DNA of 38,784 nucleotides from an uncultured Clostridium sp. (GTDB lineage Bacteria > Bacillota > Clostridia > TANB77 > CAG-508), in the NCBI GenBank assembly GCA_947651825.1, contig CANTAQ010000012.1:1-38784 (forward strand), written 5' to 3'. Below, one piece after another: positions 7,336 through 16,600 of this stretch (positions are counted from its first letter, which is position 1; every line of letters begins with the position of its first letter). The notes below the pieces were generated by a model. The model saw nothing but the letters and a program-made list of their open reading frames with translations. It was not told where the DNA came from and did no database searches. A program made the translations under genes and the position numbers.

Positions 7336-7427
7336 TGTCAATGGGGACGGAATTATTTGGCACTGATTTCATCTTTTTCTATGTCATTTCTCCCCGTCCC
7401 GTTTGACCCCGTTTGACCGTTTGACAT
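7336..7427. repeat. REP/MITE-like palindromic element 5
   Basis: TGTCAATGGGGACGG, AATTATTTGGCACTGATTTC, ATCTTTTTCTATGTCATTTC, TCCCCGTCCC and three GTTTGAC-type units ending at the stop codon of the next gene (7428). Same orientation as the rest. Confidence 0.85.
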
Positions 7428-7892
7428 TTAAGAGATATTACTAAAATAATATAATTTATTATTTTTACAGTCTAATAGTAACAATAGCCAACTCTTTTCA
7501 TCATTTTTCTTATTAATATATGCAAAGTAATTTTCCCCTTCTAATAAAGTATTTAAAGGAACATTATCGCTAAATAATATTTTTTCGTCATTATCTAATA
7601 TTTCATAATATTCATTTATTTTTTTTATTATAAAGTCCTTATCGGATTCGTTTATACTTTTAAATTTTTTATTATTAATAATCTTATTTTGACTTTCTTT
7701 TCTGTAATGCCATATTTCTAAATCCTCTCCTTCTCTAAAATCAAAATTATAAACTATGTTAATCTTTTCTGGCTTTGGCAAATATATTTCCCAATTCATA
7801 TAAATTATTACTCTAGTATTATTTATAATTATAGTTAATATTGATATTGCAATTAATAAAATTATTAAAATTATTAAATATTTTTTTCGCAT
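7428..7892 (-). CDS. Putative membrane-anchored immunity protein
   Basis: A 154-residue protein. I prefer ATG 7892 (MRKKYLIILIILLIAISIL) because GAGGAG lies 8 bases upstream; GTG 7901 has no spacing for a ribosome site and overlaps the TGA of the upstream toxin remnant. An N-terminal membrane anchor (about 5-26) precedes an extracytoplasmic domain with MNWEIYLPKPEKINIVYNFD and DEKSWLLLLLD. Its ribosome site is embedded in the final codons (Glu-Glu-stop) of the toxin-tip pseudogene at 7898-8345, giving a coupled toxin-immunity arrangement. Family not recognised. Confidence 0.55.
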   Translation of the reverse strand: MRKKYLIILIILLIAISILTIIINNTRVIIYMNWEIYLPKPEKINIVYNFDFREGEDLEIWHYRKESQNKIINNKKFKSINESDKDFIIKKINEYYEILDNDEKILFSDNVPLNTLLEGENYFAYINKKNDEKSWLLLLLDCKNNKLYYFSNIS

Positions 7893-7897
7893 CTGTT

Positions 7898-8345
7898 TCA
7901 CTCCTCATAATATACAAATGTAAAAGTAACGTCCCAATCATAAGGGGTCAAGAATCCTGTTTTTTCTGCAATAAGTCCGAAATTATTTGCTACGCTTCCA
8001 AATGTATTCATTTTTCTTCATTCTTCAAAGTTGTATCTATCTTGTAATGTAACAGTAATATTCCAACTATTATTTTGATTTTTAGTTCCTGATATAATAG
8101 TGTTTGTAGCTTTTCCAATTGATAACCCTAAATCACCACCTGAAAAAGCTATTTTATTTGACTCATAATTTTTAAAATTATTTCCATTATTACTTTCTAT
8201 AGCTTTTTTTACTTCTGATTTTATTTGTGGAGAATTTTAGCATTTAATTGCCAAGTTATTTAAAGTCTCTTTTGATGGTCCAACTTTAGTAATTGCACTG
8301 ATCAACATTTTTTCAGCATTTCTTACATCCTTCTTATTTATGGCA
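7898..8345 (-). pseudogene. Degenerate toxin tip with two in-frame stops
   Basis: Fills the gap between two annotated genes. The minus frame from REP 6 to TGA 7898-7900 gives about 148 codons of protein-like sequence broken by TAA (8237-8239) and TGA (8018-8020). Pieces: AINKKDVRNAEKMLISAITK, KIAFSGGDLGLSIGKATN, SWNITVTLQDRYNFEE, then after the TGA RKMNTFGSVANNFGLIAEKT and PYDWDVTFTFVYYEE. Composition and frame are continuous across both stops, so these look like point mutations in a former toxin C-terminal domain. The TGA falls where Trp is plausible, but TGA is used as a stop elsewhere here. The immunity-type gene at 7428 remains intact. Confidence 0.7.
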
Positions 8346-8413
8346 TTTGGGACGGGCTTATTTGACATTAACTTCACTTTTATCTATGTCATTCTACTCT
8401 GTCCCATTTGACA
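8345..8413. repeat. REP/MITE-like element 6 (diverged)
   Basis: TTTGGGACGGG, CTTATTTGACATTAACTTCAC, TATCTATGTCATTCTACTCTG and TCCCATTTGACA. It is the most diverged copy: the right arm reads TCTGTCCC instead of CCCCGTCCC. It abuts the toxin-tip pseudogene on its left (plus-strand sense). Confidence 0.75.
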
Positions 8414-8421
8414 TAACTCTG

Positions 8422-8832
8422 TTATTCTGCAAAGTTCCTTCTTACATTTTGCCATCTTGCTTGAGAATCTATTATTTCTTGCTTACCTTCAACTTCAATT
8501 TCCTCACAATAAATTTTTATGCTTGTCCTTGATGCCTTTACTAGCATTATTCCAATAGGTAATGTCATTTTTGTATAATCTATATATTGTGGTTCAGCTG
8601 GTACTTCATACCAATCTATAATCTCTTCTCCTTCTCCACTTATTTTAACTACTCCATTTATTTCACAAAACAAAATCTGAGAAAATTTAAAACAAAGTTC
8701 TTCATTTATATACTTATTAATAAGTTTCATCTTAATCTTTCTATCTAAGTCATTATAAGCAAATTCATCAATATTAAAATCATGTAAATATATATCTCCT
8801 ATTTTATTTTTATTTTCATATCTAATTTTCAT
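8422..8832 (-). CDS. Putative immunity protein
   Basis: A 136-residue soluble protein of unrecognised family: MKIRYENKNKIGDIYLHDFN, a central GEGEEIIDWYEVPAEP segment, and a C-terminus QARWQNVRRNFAE. Beta-rich, with no signal peptide or membrane helix. An AGGAGG site lies 8 bases before the ATG. Unlike its neighbours it has no toxin-tail remnant upstream; REP 7 begins 17 bp before the start codon, so the cassette has lost its toxin part entirely or never had it. Immunity role is inferred from the array context. Confidence 0.5.
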   Translation of the reverse strand: MKIRYENKNKIGDIYLHDFNIDEFAYNDLDRKIKMKLINKYINEELCFKFSQILFCEINGVVKISGEGEEIIDWYEVPAEPQYIDYTKMTLPIGIMLVKASRTSIKIYCEEIEVEGKQEIIDSQARWQNVRRNFAE

Positions 8833-8848
8833 TAATTCTTCCTCCTTT

Positions 8849-8930
8849 TGTCACTTGGTGTCACTTGGGACGGGGTTATTTGACACTTATTTCATCTTTT
8901 TCTATGTCATTTCTCCCCGTCCCGTTTGAC
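8849..8930. repeat. REP/MITE-like palindromic element 7
   Basis: One of the best preserved short copies: doubled TGTCACTTGG, GGGACGGGG, TTATTTGACACTTATTTCATC, CTATGTCATTTCTCCCCGTCCC and GTTTGACA. Its left end matches the transposase-bearing element at 3610 better than the TGTCAATGGG-type ends of copies 4, 5 and 8. Confidence 0.88.
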
Positions 8931-8932
8931 AA

Positions 8933-9403
8933 TCAATCACTATATGCTGAAAATGTTTTACGTTTAGAATCATTTTCTGTTATATATTTAATATCAGAAA
9001 ATTCATTTTCTAAAGCATTTTCATATATAACTTTTAATATATTCTCATCTTTTGAATATATTTCAACAAATTCATTATCTGTTATAAATAATACTAAAAT
9101 ACATATACTTTTTAGAAAATCTTCGTAATTATTTATACTTACCTCATCTTCTTTTTCATATAACTTAATATTTACAAATACTGTATAATATGACTCTTGT
9201 GAAATTATATTCATAAATTCTGTATTGGTTAATATTTCTTTTTCTTGTGGGAATAAAAATCCGTTATTTATATTGTTACCACTCACATACACCTCATCTT
9301 CAGCTATTTTCCATATATAATTAGCACTATCAATATTATTTAAAATCTGCTTTATATAATTTCCATATTCATTTAAAATTTTAAATTTTATTCCTATATT
9401 CAT
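8933..9403 (-). CDS. DUF2691-like putative immunity protein
   Basis: A 156-residue protein starting MNIGIKFKILNEYGNYIKQI, with later ISQESYYTVFVNIKLYEKED and a C-terminal half predicted as a sensor-like alpha/beta segment. The start and the 'SQ..YY..F.N.K.Y' block resemble DUF2691 proteins (from memory, moderately sure). Start chosen at ATG 9403, since GGAGGA lies 7 bases upstream; the preceding in-frame TTG is less likely. Just upstream is an orphan toxin tail (stop at 9425-9427). Flanked by REP 7 and that tail. Immunity function is an inference. Confidence 0.6.
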   Translation of the reverse strand: MNIGIKFKILNEYGNYIKQILNNIDSANYIWKIAEDEVYVSGNNINNGFLFPQEKEILTNTEFMNIISQESYYTVFVNIKLYEKEDEVSINNYEDFLKSICILVLFITDNEFVEIYSKDENILKVIYENALENEFSDIKYITENDSKRKTFSAYSD

Positions 9404-9424
9404 CAAAATCTCCTCCTTTTAAAT

Positions 9425-9499
9425 TTAAGGTATTGCCGCATTTGCTGGAATAGTCCACCATAGAGGAGGTAGCAATGAAGGTAACATTCTAATTCCTCT
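9425..9499 (-). pseudogene. Orphan Rhs toxin tail (IRMLPSLL type)
   Basis: About 24 codons on the minus strand from REP 8 to TAA 9425-9427: DRGIRMLPSLLPPLWW and then TIPANAAIP. No start codon. It aligns with the tail at 7234-7330 over the whole length apart from a small gap, so the two are ends of related toxins. Its ORF continues into the REP sequence, showing that the REP junction truncated it. Confidence 0.6.
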
Positions 9500-9618
9500 G
9501 TCAATGGGACGGGGTTATTTGACACTGATTTCATATTTTTCTATGTCATTTCTCCCCGTCCCGTTTGACACCGTTTGACATTTACTGACACCGTTTGACA
9601 CTGACACCTACTGACATT
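9500..9618. repeat. REP/MITE-like palindromic element 8
   Basis: TGTCAATGGGACGGGG, TTATTTGACACTGATTTCATA, CTATGTCATTTCTCCCCGTCCC, then an expanded right end with several (G)TTTGACA and CTGACA units up to 9618. The extra units suggest slippage or nested insertion at this end. It sits just after the stop of the main immunity gene. Confidence 0.88.
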
Positions 9619-9627
9619 TTTGAAATG

Positions 9628-10611
9628 CTATTTAATTAAATCTTCATTAATACACTTTAAGATTTTTTCATATATCTTGTTAAAATCAATATTTTTAAAT
9701 TTCCCCTTAACATTCAAATACAATTGTTTTTTCTCTTTTGTTGGAACATCTTTTTTATTACAAATTTCCAATAAAATTTTAATAATATAGTCAAACTCTT
9801 TGTTATTAATTATATCTTTATACTTCTTTAGTTCTTTCAAACTTTTTGCCATATCTTCTTCAAATTGTTTGAAAATTTGCTCCTGTGTTTCCATTTGTTC
9901 TCTCATCGAATATTCACTTTTTACTATATTTTCAATATTATTATATTTGATAAATGTATACATGCGTACAAAGTGAAATATAACTTTTTCTTCAGTGTTA
10001 AGTAAATCGTATCCACATATATCTTTTTTATTTTCAATTATTTCAGAAGGATAAAGTTTATTAGGTATTGGGCATATTGGTTTTATATCGTCATATAAAT
10101 ATAATACCTTTAAATGTTCTTTTTCTTTTTTACTCATATTGGATTCTTCTAATGATTTTATAAATTTGTTAATAATCTCATCATTTTCTTTTGTATTCAT
10201 TTTATTATATATATTTTTTAAGTATTCTTTTTCTTCTACTTCTATATAGGCATCATCACAAATTATAATAATATCTGCTTTATCAAATAAAATATGTATT
10301 TCTATTTTATCTCCTACTTTATAAACTTCATCATATAGCCACCATTCATCTTCTATTTTACCATTAATTTTTATTTCTGCATTTCTAAAAACAAATTTTG
10401 CTTTTCCCCAAATTTCTTCATCTAAATCCATTATATAGTCCTTATTTTCAACATATGTTTTAACAATATGTGTGTCATGTCTGTGTTTCATTATTTGCTT
10501 TATATTGTCTGATAGCTGATTTTCTATTGTCTTATAGTAGTTTTCATATTCATTTATTATTCCTTCAATTTCTTTTGGATTTGAGAACCATCCTCGTTTA
10601 AAATATTTCAT
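9628..10611 (-). CDS. DUF4085-like immunity protein of the Rhs toxin
   Basis: A 327-residue protein starting MKYFKRGWFSNPKEIEGI, with KHRHDTHIVKTYVE, WGKAKFVFRNAEIK, GKIEDEWWLYDEVY and EIHILF, and a helical Lys/Glu-rich C-terminal half ending DFNKIYEKILKCINEDLIK. Strongly similar to the 5681-6568 protein at both ends; the middle (about 140-235) is longer and different. It starts 5 bp after the toxin stop, and its ribosome site (AAAGG) lies inside the toxin's last codons, so the pair is co-translated. That position makes it the likely cytoplasmic immunity protein of the adjacent tip; no signal peptide is seen. Confidence 0.75.
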   Translation of the reverse strand: MKYFKRGWFSNPKEIEGIINEYENYYKTIENQLSDNIKQIMKHRHDTHIVKTYVENKDYIMDLDEEIWGKAKFVFRNAEIKINGKIEDEWWLYDEVYKVGDKIEIHILFDKADIIIICDDAYIEVEEKEYLKNIYNKMNTKENDEIINKFIKSLEESNMSKKEKEHLKVLYLYDDIKPICPIPNKLYPSEIIENKKDICGYDLLNTEEKVIFHFVRMYTFIKYNNIENIVKSEYSMREQMETQEQIFKQFEEDMAKSLKELKKYKDIINNKEFDYIIKILLEICNKKDVPTKEKKQLYLNVKGKFKNIDFNKIYEKILKCINEDLIK

Positions 10612-10616
10612 TTCTT

Positions 10617-13600
10617 TTATTTCCTTTCTGGTATTCTTTCATATTCAAAGGTAGGGTCACCTTTAAACCATATATGCGGTTTTCCATGATTCGCCGTAGT
10701 ATGATAATGCCAATAGTACCCTGGCTTTGGATTACCATTTTCATCTCTATCAATTTCAAGTATTCTTCCTGGATAAAAGTTTGCTATTCGAAATGCAGCA
10801 TATTGATTTGCACACATTACATTACCTCCGCTTTCTACAATAGACTTAGCTTCTAAATATGTTAATTCACTTTCAGGAATAATCTCCGCATTTTTAGTTG
10901 CTAACCAGTATTGTGTTTTTTTGGGTGCAGATTTCGTATTAGGTATTGCCTCTGCTTTTTCAACCTCTTTACTTTTTGTTTTGTCTTTTATTCTATGATA
11001 AAAGTTTTCTCCTATTGCAACTCCTGCTGTAAATCCTAAAATAGCTAACCCTGCGTCAATTAGACCTTTTACCCATGGCAATGCTAATGCAAAATTTCCA
11101 TTATAATCTACATTATTTATCGGGTTATTTAAACAATATGCATATATGTTATGTGTTAATAACTCTCCAACTTGTCCACCATAATTGTCTCCATTCAAAA
11201 ACCTTCCCCATTCTGGGTTATAGTATCTTGAATTTAAGTAATATAATCCTGTTTCTTCATCGTATCTATAACTTCTATATCTATATGGGTTTATTTTTCC
11301 TATATGATTTGGGTCTGTTATCTCTTTTCCGTCTTCATCTTTTACACTTATTACTTTTCCCCAACTATCATATGTATATGATACTATTTGACTTTTATTG
11401 TTGTCAAGTATTCCTATTATATCTCCTTGCAAGTTTTTTAAATATACATACATATTTCTATTATATCTTAGTCCTATAATATCTCCTGTGTTATCATAAA
11501 AATAATATATTTCACTGTTACTATTGTCTTTCTTCTCATATATTACTTTTGTTCCTTCTAAATGATATCTTGTTACTTCTCCATTTACTACTTTTGCTCT
11601 TCGTATTCCTTCGTCTGTATATCTATAGCTTATTTCTTGTCCCTTTTCTGGATTTGTTATACTGTATAGTTCTCTTCCATTTTGCCATGTATATGTATTT
11701 CCATCATATGTTAATGGATTTCCTATTGCATCATATGTTATGCTTTTTCCATTATATGATGTTAGTTGATCTTTCCAATTTGCATTTCCATATTCATAGT
11801 TTATTGTTTGTGTTGCTGTTCCTAATTCTCCTGTTGTATATTGATATTCTGTTTTTCTTGTAATATTTCCTCCTAAGTCATATTCATATGTTATTGTTTT
11901 TCTTAGAGTCTCATTATCTTCTCTTACTAATTGATTTAAACTATCATAATTATATGTTACATATTGTTCTCCTTTTACATTTTTTATATTTCCTATTTCA
12001 TCATAATTATACGCTACAAAAAATGAGTCTCCGTTTATACTCGATACCCTTGAAGTTGTTCTATTGCTATCTACTGTTTCATATTCATATCTTATAATGT
12101 ATGGTCTATTAGCTCCACTGATAAATTTTCTATTTAGTCTTGATAACTCATCATAGTCTAATTCTATTGAAATACTATTAGCTGAGTTTAAATCTCCAGA
12201 ATGTACAGAAACGGCTTTTATTCTATTTTGATTATCATATTCATAATTTACTCCGCTTGTGTTGTTATTGAATACATATTCTGAATTATTTAAATTATTA
12301 TTTTTATCATATTTATAGCTCTTATTAAATCCATATAACATATTTTTAGCATTTACTAATCTACCTGATAAGTCATATGTATAGTATTCTTTTATTCCTT
12401 CTGGTGATTCTACATATGCTAGATTTGACTGTGCATTATATTCATATTTGTATGTTCCTTGTGTTTTAGTTTGTGTGGCTATCCTATTAAATCTATCATA
12501 TGAATACGATATGGTTTGTCCATTTCCATATGTTACACTATCTAAGTTTCCATTATTTGTTGCATAGTTGTTTGTTATTAATACTTGATTTCCTACTTTT
12601 ACTTGTTTTCTATTTCCAAAGTTATCATATACAAAACTATAATTAAATCCATTATGATTTATCGTGTTTATTCTATCATTTGTATATGTATAACTATTTT
12701 GATATGTTTGTCCTCCTGATGTTTTGCTTACTGTACTTATTCTTCCTAATGTATCATATGTATAATTTGTTTCTGTTCCTTTTGAATCTGTCACTTTGTT
12801 TAAGTTTCCGTTTGTCTGATTATATTCATATGTTGTTTCATTTCCTATTTCATCTATTATTTTAGTTAGATAATTCCCATCTGTTGTATATTCTGCATTT
12901 GTTTCTATATATTGATTATTATTGTTATTTGTTATCTTTGATGTTGTTGCTTGTCCATACTGATTATATGTAAAGTTATAATTTACCCCTGTACTGCTTA
13001 TTGCTTTTACTAATCTATGTTTATATGTTGTATCATATTGATATTCAAATGTTCCACCTTCAGGATTTGTGTATTTTATTAAATTGTCATTTCCATCATA
13101 CTGGAAATTATTATTTTGCTTTGCTAAATCCTGTGTTTTTATTAAATTTCCATTATTATCATACTGATAACTCGCTCCAAAATAATCTTTATATAGTGCT
13201 ACATTTGTTATATATGCTTCATTTACATTTTCATAAAAGCAGAAATATATTTGAATTAATTTGTAATCATGTTTTGCTACAAACTCTTGCTGTACAAATT
13301 GCCATTGGTCGCTTGGATTTATTCCAATTGATAGCCATTGTTCTGTATTATCAGGTGCGATTACATTTATTGTTATGGTATTACATGTATTTCCTTTTGT
13401 TCTTGTTCCTCCACCATATACCCAAGCTGATACACTAAATGTATCTCCTGCTTTTCCACTTGTTACAACATTTTGATATATTCCTTTTTTCTTGTTTATA
13501 TCTCCATATAGTCTAAATAAGTTGAAGTTTCCTACCGTTGCTACACTGTCATGCACAGATGTTGCCTCATATGTTATCCATCTTTGTGTATTGCCTCCTG

Positions 13601-16600
13601 CATAATTGAATGCAGAGTTTTCCATCATATTATATTGATTTGCTATTCCTCCTTCTTCTAATTGTATATCATCATAATATATTGTCCCTTTACATCCCAT
13701 TAATCCTATACAGACAAACAGCTTTGATGTTGCATTTGCAGGATATGTAAATGTAAAGTTATATTCTGCCCAACCATTTGTATCTCTAATAAATTCCGAT
13801 TGTGGTCTAACTAAAATTCCATTTGCATCATAGTAGTATACAAATAATTGTCCTCCTTCATTACTTGCTAAATCTACTGATTTTACTTTACTTGATAACG
13901 TATATGTTTTTCCTTTGGGTGCTTCTAATTCTTGACAATAGAATGTATAATAACTACCACTTGCTGGATTAGTTAACTTTAAACTCCTAACACCACTATA
14001 GGTTTCTTCTCTGCTATAACTATATGTTCCGTTATTTAGTCCCCAGTTAACTCCTTGCCAATATCCATCATATTCTGCACTTCCATTCATTAGTAAATTA
14101 TTTACTGATTTTGTTAAACTTCCATCTAAAGTTAATTTATTTTTATTTCCACCCTCTGTTCCATAATTATATACTTTTCCATACGCCTCACTAAAGTTCA
14201 GATTACCTTTTCCAAAATCTGCTACACTTATTGCCTGTCCCCAGTCATTAAATGTTACATTATTACTAAATCCTTTATTGTCTGTAAATGTTGTTAGATT
14301 ATTACTATATGATATTTCTAAAGAGTTTCCTATCTTTAAACTATCTGAGTATTCTGATATTTTCTTTATTCTATTTGTTTTTTCTGGATAATATTCATAT
14401 GTAGTACATCTTCCTCCTAGTCCTATAATCATTGTTATAAGGTTATCTCGATAGTCAAACATTGTTTTTTCTTCATCTGGATAAAAAATTTCATATAATA
14501 CTCCTGTTGTTAAGTATGTATATTTAACCTCTTTTCCATCAGGTGCTATCATTTTTTTCAAATAATAGCCATCATATTGAAATGTTATACTTTGTCCTGC
14601 TCCATCTGTTACTTTGGTTATTATAAAGTCATTTGGTTGAGATGCTAAGAATGTTATCGTTATTTTGTTTCCATTATTATCTTCTATGTCTTTTAGATGC
14701 CATAGGTATCTTCCAGCAACTGACCTTCTTTCAAATCGTAGTATATTGTCTCCCTTGTCTTTCATTGTAAATACTGCAGTGCTTGCATCTAATGTTAATT
14801 CTAAATTCAGTCCTTCTTCGTCTTTATATACATTTCCTTCTTTTGTAAAATAATGTCTTGTTCCATCTTCATCTATATATTCTGCATATTCTACGCCACC
14901 TATATTTACTAATTCTATAGTTTGTGATAGATTAAGTTTCATTCCGTTTCCGTATCTTGATTTTATGTCTTTATCATTTGTATTATATATATGTGTTATT
15001 GTTACTGGAAATCTTTCTCCTGGTGTTGATATATCATTATGTACCCATGTTAAGTTTCCGTTATAATCATTTGTATATACTGTTCCTGCTCTTCCTAAAT
15101 CTTGTACATGATAACTTAAATAATCCTCTACCCCCGTTTGATTTCTATATATAATTTGTACTACAGGTCTTCCTTCATACCATGCTACATTTGTATCTGA
15201 GGAAATAAAGTACGCTTCATTTCCTGAAACATTATTTGTTTCTATGTTTTCTTTTATCATTACTCCATAATTTTTTCCTGTTGTGTACCATTCCTTTGCT
15301 ACTGATGTAATATTAAATGTATATTGTTTACATTGATTGTTATTATCGAATTGATATAGAATAAAATCTTCTGCTTTTGAATTATAATTTGTATTTATGT
15401 TATTCCAAATTGCTGTATTTTCTTCCCAATCTGCTGTCATTTTATGTGCATTTAATTGTATTTTTCTTGTTGGTGGTGTCCATTCACTGGTTTTTGGATA
15501 ACTAAATATATTTAAATATGCTCCTATTACTTGGTCTCCAGCTTTGAGTTCTGGAAGATTAAATTTTACTAAACTCCTTGTAGGTACTCCACTGTTGCTT
15601 CCTGCTCTTATTATATGAGCATTTCCTTTTGGTTCACTTCCTTGTGTTGAATATATGAATGTATCTTTTATATCTTGATAATATCTAGATGTAATTATGC
15701 TTGGATCTATTGTTACTGGATATACTCTTTCCTCTGATTCTAGCCATTTTTTCTCTGGGATTAAAGTTACTACATATTTGGCTTCTTGTTTCTCTAACTT
15801 TATTTCTATATCTGAACTAAATTCTAGTTTATTATCATACATAAACGGCGCTTCTATTGTAAACTTTATATTGTCCTCCGTTTTATCATATACTATTATA
15901 TCCTTTGTATCTAATAGCTTCATTTCAAGTGTTCCAATATCATATACAAATTTTAATTCATTATTTATTGCTTCTTTATTTTGTAATATGATATTTTCTT
16001 TTACATGTTCTGGCTCTACTGAGTATTCTATACTGATATTATCTAATATTCCATTATATTCTATTGCTGTTGTTGGAACTTTTATATTTACTTCTTCTGC
16101 AGTTAATCCTTGTATTCTTTTAGTTTCTAAATTTTCATTATTTACATTTATATTTGATGCTTGCGAATTTTCTAGTCCCCATTTTATTGTATATCCTTCA
16201 CTTTCTATACTTCCTAAGTTATATCCATTTGTCTTATTTGTAAAGTTTATTTTTGCATTTCCTACTTTGTTTTTATATATTTTTGTCTCTTTTATTTGCT
16301 CTTTTATTAACTTCTTATCTATCTTTTGTTCTTTAGTATTTATTTCTGTTTCCATTTCTTTCATTATGTCTTTATCTTCAATCTTTAGTGTTTCTTTTGT
16401 ATCAGTTATTTCCTCTAGTGTATTATCTACATCTAGAAATTTTCCGTCTTTCTCATAATGTACATTACTTGGGAATATTGATGCTACTATGCTTCCATCT
16501 GACCTCAAAAAGTGCTTTTCTGTATATGTTCTTTCTTCTTCCAATTCTCCAATAATAATTGGTTCTGTTTTTTTCCTTTCTTTTGATTCTTTTTCTAAAT

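Noticed and set aside
8018..8020. TGA read as tryptophan (alternative genetic code)
   Set aside because: TGA serves as a normal stop in neighbouring genes and all housekeeping proteins read normally; a second stop (TAA) in the same frame shows decay.
3610..9618. CRISPR-like array of regularly recurring repeats
   Set aside because: The repeats are ~90 bp, imperfect and palindromic, and the 'spacers' are whole genes of varied length; there are no cas genes.
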